A stretch of 64,000 nt of DNA from Coturnix japonica. Taxonomy: Eukaryota > Chordata > Aves > Galliformes > Phasianidae. The notes beneath the pieces were generated by a model, which worked only from the letters and a program-made list of their open reading frames with translations, did not search any database and had not been told where the DNA came from. Location: assembly GCF_001577835.2 (NCBI RefSeq), contig NC_029516.1:62931977-62995976 (forward strand). The letters are read 5' to 3'. The translations under genes were made by a program, and so were the position numbers. Position 1 is the stretch's first letter; each line of letters begins with the position of its first letter. Shown piece by piece: positions 60,204 to 64,000 of the stretch.

Positions 60204-63200
60204 CTGTCAAAGGGAACACACAAACACTGCCTTTTAATGCAAGCTGTACAGACACCTGAACCACTGCCTGTCATTAAGCTAGAAAAAGGCTAGAAGTCAA
60301 CTTTTATGACCCAACCTGGCAGGGCTTTTTGTTTCACTCCTAGTAACTCCTAGCAAAGCCAGGCATGCGCAAGGAATTCTGCTTGTGTCCTGGGAACTGA
60401 GAATTCTTTTCTAGTCTCCTGGAAGTTTATTTCTGTGTTGGTGCTTCTGCACATCTCCCTGTGAGAGGTAGCTGTGCACAGGGCACACACAAACATTTTT
60501 AAGCTTTCAGGTGAGACAGGAAAAAATCAGCCTTATTTGGCATTTTTTTTCCTACCAGCTATCCATGAATAGCTGGAAGAAAGGCTCCAAGTGGTTGTCA
60601 GCCATGCTGTGACATGAACACGGAGCATCTCTATATACATGTTCTTGCAGACTTGATAACTGAGTTGACAGTCCCAAGGACATCAACAGCACTGCAGTGG
60701 TGAAGGTCGTCCCTTGTCTGCTTTACTAAATAACACTGCAATCTGAAGACACTGGGCCAAGCCACAGGATGATGTTTCTTTAAGGTTTAGTACATAGACA
60801 GGGATTCTCCCACTGTAAACTGGAATGAAAACTTGCCCCTGTACAGCTGCGTTTAAACCAACTAAAACAAAGCCATAGCAGGAGTAGAAGGGAGGCATGG
60901 ACTCAGCCCAGCACAGCCAGCAGCTCCTTCTGCCATCACAGTTAACCAGCACAGCAGCTTTTAGCTCCACAGACCTGCAGCTTCAGATACCCTTTGATGT
61001 CAGTGGGTGGTACAGAGCGCACAGTTTACACTGCTTGAAAACCTATAAGAATCTGATCAAAGGAAATAAATTCCTGAAAAAGTTCACGAATAAGAATTCA
61101 ACATGCAAAGAAATGAACTTCTCTCACCATCTCCGCTGGTGTCCCATTTGAGCATCAAGTCAATGGCATATATTGCTCTTGATGATGGATAATCGCAGAT
61201 GCCAAGAGGTGCGGGTTTGGCTGAAGCAACTTGGAACAATTCAGCAAATGCCTTAAAAATGTTTGCCTAATAATAGAAAAAGGTCTCAGAATGAGAAGCA
61301 ATTTAAAAAACCCACCTTTTAATCACTTAATGCGTTCACATTTTGAAGAGTTCATTTAAGTTACAGTAGCCAACAGAAAAATCTGCACAGCATTAACTTC
61401 AAAATGTACATCGAGACAAAGACCAACACAGTGAAAGGGCCAAGAACTCAGCAGATATCTCTGGGCTTCTGCTGGGAGCAAATAAGTACAAGAGAAATCC
61501 TTAGAATCAATTCTCTTCTCAAGCATCATGTATGATGCTACACTTCTACGCAGAGGAGGAGAAACAGAACACCCAGGAGAGCTCTGTGCACAACAGTAAT
61601 GCAACAGTAAAGTTTCTACCTTCCTGCCTGTTAAATCTGCTTACTAGCTTAGTTTTGTTCTGCCAAGAAAAGTTTTCTACCAGCTTATGCTGGCATCTCT
61701 AAACGGTGCTGGAAGTTTATACTTATGCCTATGTATACCACACTGGTGTTTCTGTAAGCCAATAGGATATACAGGTATAATTTTTAGCATGGAAACTATA
61801 CTGCAGTAAATCATTTACTCTGCAAATGCAGGAAGAGTAATACTCCATATGTGGCGCACACCACTACTTTGGTTAGCCTGTGCATGCTTTCTTTTGATCT
61901 GTTTCTCAGTCTCTGCAGTCTCTTTCAGACTATTTCAATCCTAATGCTGCACAACCTGCTACACTCTGAATGTCTTTTCTTGGATGTGAGGTTCTAGCTA
62001 AAATGGATATGAATTCATTTATGCAAATCAACCCAAAGCTGGGTAATTTGTTCACTTTTGAAAGCATATACATTAATCAGTACTCAGTCACAATTTCTTC
62101 TGCATCTTTTGACTCGTTATAAATATGGAAGAATGCAACGATTCAGTTATGTGTGGGCTTCTGAATCATCTTTTCACATTCAGTTTTTTCTTTCAAGCAT
62201 TACTTATGAGTAAGAATGAGAATGTCCTCTTCTGCCTTCTTGCATATTTTCCACAAATACAGTACTGGGAGCCTTTTCTTTGCAGATAAAATATGCCTAC
62301 GCGTGCCTTAGTGTTAGGGAACCATCAGTTTTCTTGTGCAGTCATTAATGCAATGGCAGGCACAGGGCTAAGATAAGCTAGCTAATGCAGATAAGCTAGA
62401 GCGGCAGCTAAAAATCCTACACTATAGCATCCAAGTCAGGATTTAATTCAATAAATGGGATAATGTTCTCATTTAAAAATCCCTATTTCTAAGAGAAGAG
62501 ATCACAGCTTAACTTTTAAAGAATTTGCCACAGTATGTAAATACAGCCTCCGCACTACACAGCCTGGTAACACAGCCCCTTGAGCACAGCACCCCTGAGG
62601 TGAGGCTTATTTCTGTCAGTCACTTTGGCACAGGTGGGCACATCCATCTTGCAAGAGAGCTCCAGTGTCCTGCAAAGCAAGCTAACATGAAAGCTTACAG
62701 GGAGATCTTTAGACCTACAGCTCTGCTTAATATAGGCAGGTCAAAACCTGATTTGGGGGATTAGTTTCCTACTTGTTTTCACAGACCCTTGCGTTGCGAA
62801 GTCCCTCAGAACAAAGGAAGCAAGAGCCTGAATATTTCAGTGGTTCAACTCCCAGATTCAGAGTTAATATGCTACTGAAACAGAATAGTGCTGAAAGCTT
62901 TGAAAACAACTTTTCCAGAGTCATAACAGCAGCACCTGTTACAACTAACACTTGATACCGTGGACCTCCCTACTGTTTTGCATGGAATACTGAATCTTCA
63001 TAACCACAGGCTTTTATAATTGGCATCCTTCCTCAGACAGAACTCTCAGGAAAAATGATCCTGCTCCCAGGATCCCAACACGATTTAAGACTGGCTTTAT
63101 TACCAACTCCAATATAAGGAAACCTCAGTGTGGCCATGAAATAAAGTTCTCAAATGCTAAGAACAGTGTTTGAATCAGTCCAAGTAAATAAATTATTATA

Positions 63201-63937
63201 ATGTAAAGGTTAACATCTGCTGTCCTCTATGAAGCTGTTGGGCATGAAGTATGTTTTCTGAGGAAAAATGTAACTTCTGGAAAAGACAGCTTATTGAGTT
63301 GTATTCACAGATACTTATGAAATGAAGACAAACTGCTCACTTACTTGTACTGTTGTCCACAGATGTTCAGGATATTGTTTTTCAAACTGAGGAACAAATT
63401 CTTCACAGTGTACCTAGAATGGTTTAGAAGCAACATATATTGCTTTGACTGGGAATGGCTGAGCAATCAAATGACATTGGAATGCCAAACTTTTTTTGCC
63501 ATCCACAGAAATGCAGGTAGAGAAGTAGGGAGTTGGAATCCCTTCCTTGTTCTAGTGTTTCTATATAAAGGATTATACTGAAGTCTTAGAAAATTAGCTA
63601 CTATTTTAATATTTTTCTCTTACTGATTTCAATTAATGTGGGTTTTATTCAGGATGTAGGTTTGTATTATCTATCATAAATTTTTAGGGGTCCAGACAAC
63701 TAAATGTCTAGGAAAAAATACTTGGTTAGGATACTTCCAACAGTGACTACTTGCTAGGTATGAAATAGAGTACTGGGGAATAGTCACATGAGAAGGCACT
63801 GAAAGCCACTCTACCAACACAAAGGACAGGGGAATAACTTGGACTGTTGGCTTACCTGCTTTAATATTACACCAGGAGCATAATTCATGACGGTGAAATG
63901 CTTCTCATAGTCATCCAAGTCATCAAGGGAAAACGCC
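60052..63937 (-). CDS. TTLL12: TTLL12, C-terminal part (last four coding exons; gene continues past the right edge)
   Basis: CDS joins, in gene order, 63937-63856, 63413-63345, 61266-61128 and 60203-60052, giving the last ~147 residues of a protein of about 640 in human. All introns are GT/AG with consistent phases. TTLL12 is a divergent tubulin-tyrosine-ligase-like protein with an N-terminal SET-like region and a C-terminal TTL fold; ligase activity has not been firmly shown, and roles in tubulin tyrosination state and antiviral signalling have been reported. Visible landmarks are LDDLDDYEKHFTVMNY, PSSRAIYAIDLMLKWD, and the ATP-grasp-like QPQILEVNFNPDCDRACKYH, ending CHVTRIV. The segment closely matches human TTLL12. 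The upstream exons are outside the window. Confidence 0.95.
60204..61127 (-). other. TTLL12: TTLL12 intron between the last two exons
   Basis: About 920 bases. I see no transposon, RNA gene or additional exon in it. Confidence 0.5.
61128..61266 (-). CDS. TTLL12: TTLL12 penultimate exon
   Basis: The acceptor is attattag and the donor gtgaga. It has 46 codons, ANIFKAFAELFQVASAKPAP through AIDLMLKWDTSGD, and one base of Gly. Confidence 0.96.
61267..63344 (-). other. TTLL12: TTLL12 intron, 2.1 kb
   Basis: AT-rich intron with no recognised repeat or extra exon. Short open frames (for example 62525-62764 plus) have no family likeness. Confidence 0.5.
63345..63413 (-). CDS. TTLL12: TTLL12 short exon
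   Basis: The acceptor is attctag and the donor gtaagt. It has exactly 23 codons, VHCEEFVPQFEKQYPE through LWTTVQ, matching human VHCEEF/D-type sequence. Confidence 0.95.
63856..63937 (-). CDS. TTLL12: TTLL12 exon at the right edge
   Basis: The acceptor is gttccttag and the donor gtaagc. One base completes a codon from an exon outside the window, then 27 codons follow, AFSLDDLDDYEKHFTVMN through PGVILKQ. Confidence 0.94.
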
Positions 63938-64000
63938 CTAAGGAACAAAGCAATTCCTTAGAACCAAAGCTGATCCCTTGGAAACTAAGTCCCATCAGTC

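Overview
The window is a euchromatic autosomal segment of a galliform bird, most likely chicken. The reasons are vertebrate split genes with GT/AG introns, many CR1 LINE fragments, and several short galluhop-like mariner copies (terminal motif close to ggctgctctgaaagtaatgc). From left to right the genes are TTLL1 (minus), BIK (plus), MCAT (minus), TSPO (plus) and the 3' end of TTLL12 (minus). As I recall human 22q13.2, order and strands are the same there, with PACSIN2 next to TTLL1. I see no PACSIN2 exon here.

Layout. 1-8076 is AT-rich intergenic or 3' UTR sequence with one old CR1. 8077-26720 is TTLL1: nine coding exons giving 423 codons, plus an inferred non-coding first exon in a CpG island. 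TTLL1 intron 2 and the 3' part of intron 1 hold a dense block of CR1 and mariner remnants. 26860-28970 is intergenic. A second CpG island (28970-29830) probably starts BIK, whose four coding exons (37424-40673) give 148 codons with a BH3 motif and a C-terminal membrane anchor. 41103-45050 is intergenic between the converging BIK and MCAT. MCAT has four exons (45283-48103, 393 codons), and transposons fill much of introns 2 and 3. A third CpG island (about 47440-48560) covers MCAT exon 1 and the likely first exon of TSPO, so these two mitochondrial genes look head to head. TSPO has three coding exons (54057-57238, 166 codons). TTLL12 enters from the right with its last four coding exons (60052-63937, the last ~147 residues).

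Function. TTLL1 is the catalytic subunit of a tubulin polyglutamylase that modifies axonemes. TTLL12 is a divergent TTL-family protein. MCAT loads malonyl groups onto mitochondrial acyl carrier protein. TSPO is an outer-mitochondrial-membrane sterol and porphyrin-binding protein. BIK is a BH3-only apoptosis inducer. Three of the five are thus tied to mitochondria or mitochondrial apoptosis, which may be coincidence of old synteny rather than a functional cluster.

I found no undescribed system with strong support. The most useful leads are two RFX/X-box-like sites at the TTLL1 promoter, the compact MCAT/TSPO bidirectional promoter, the BIM-like BH3 of avian BIK, and a mariner copy with an oddly oriented right terminus. 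All exon boundaries were read by hand from splice signals and reading frame, and family matches rest on remembered human sequences.
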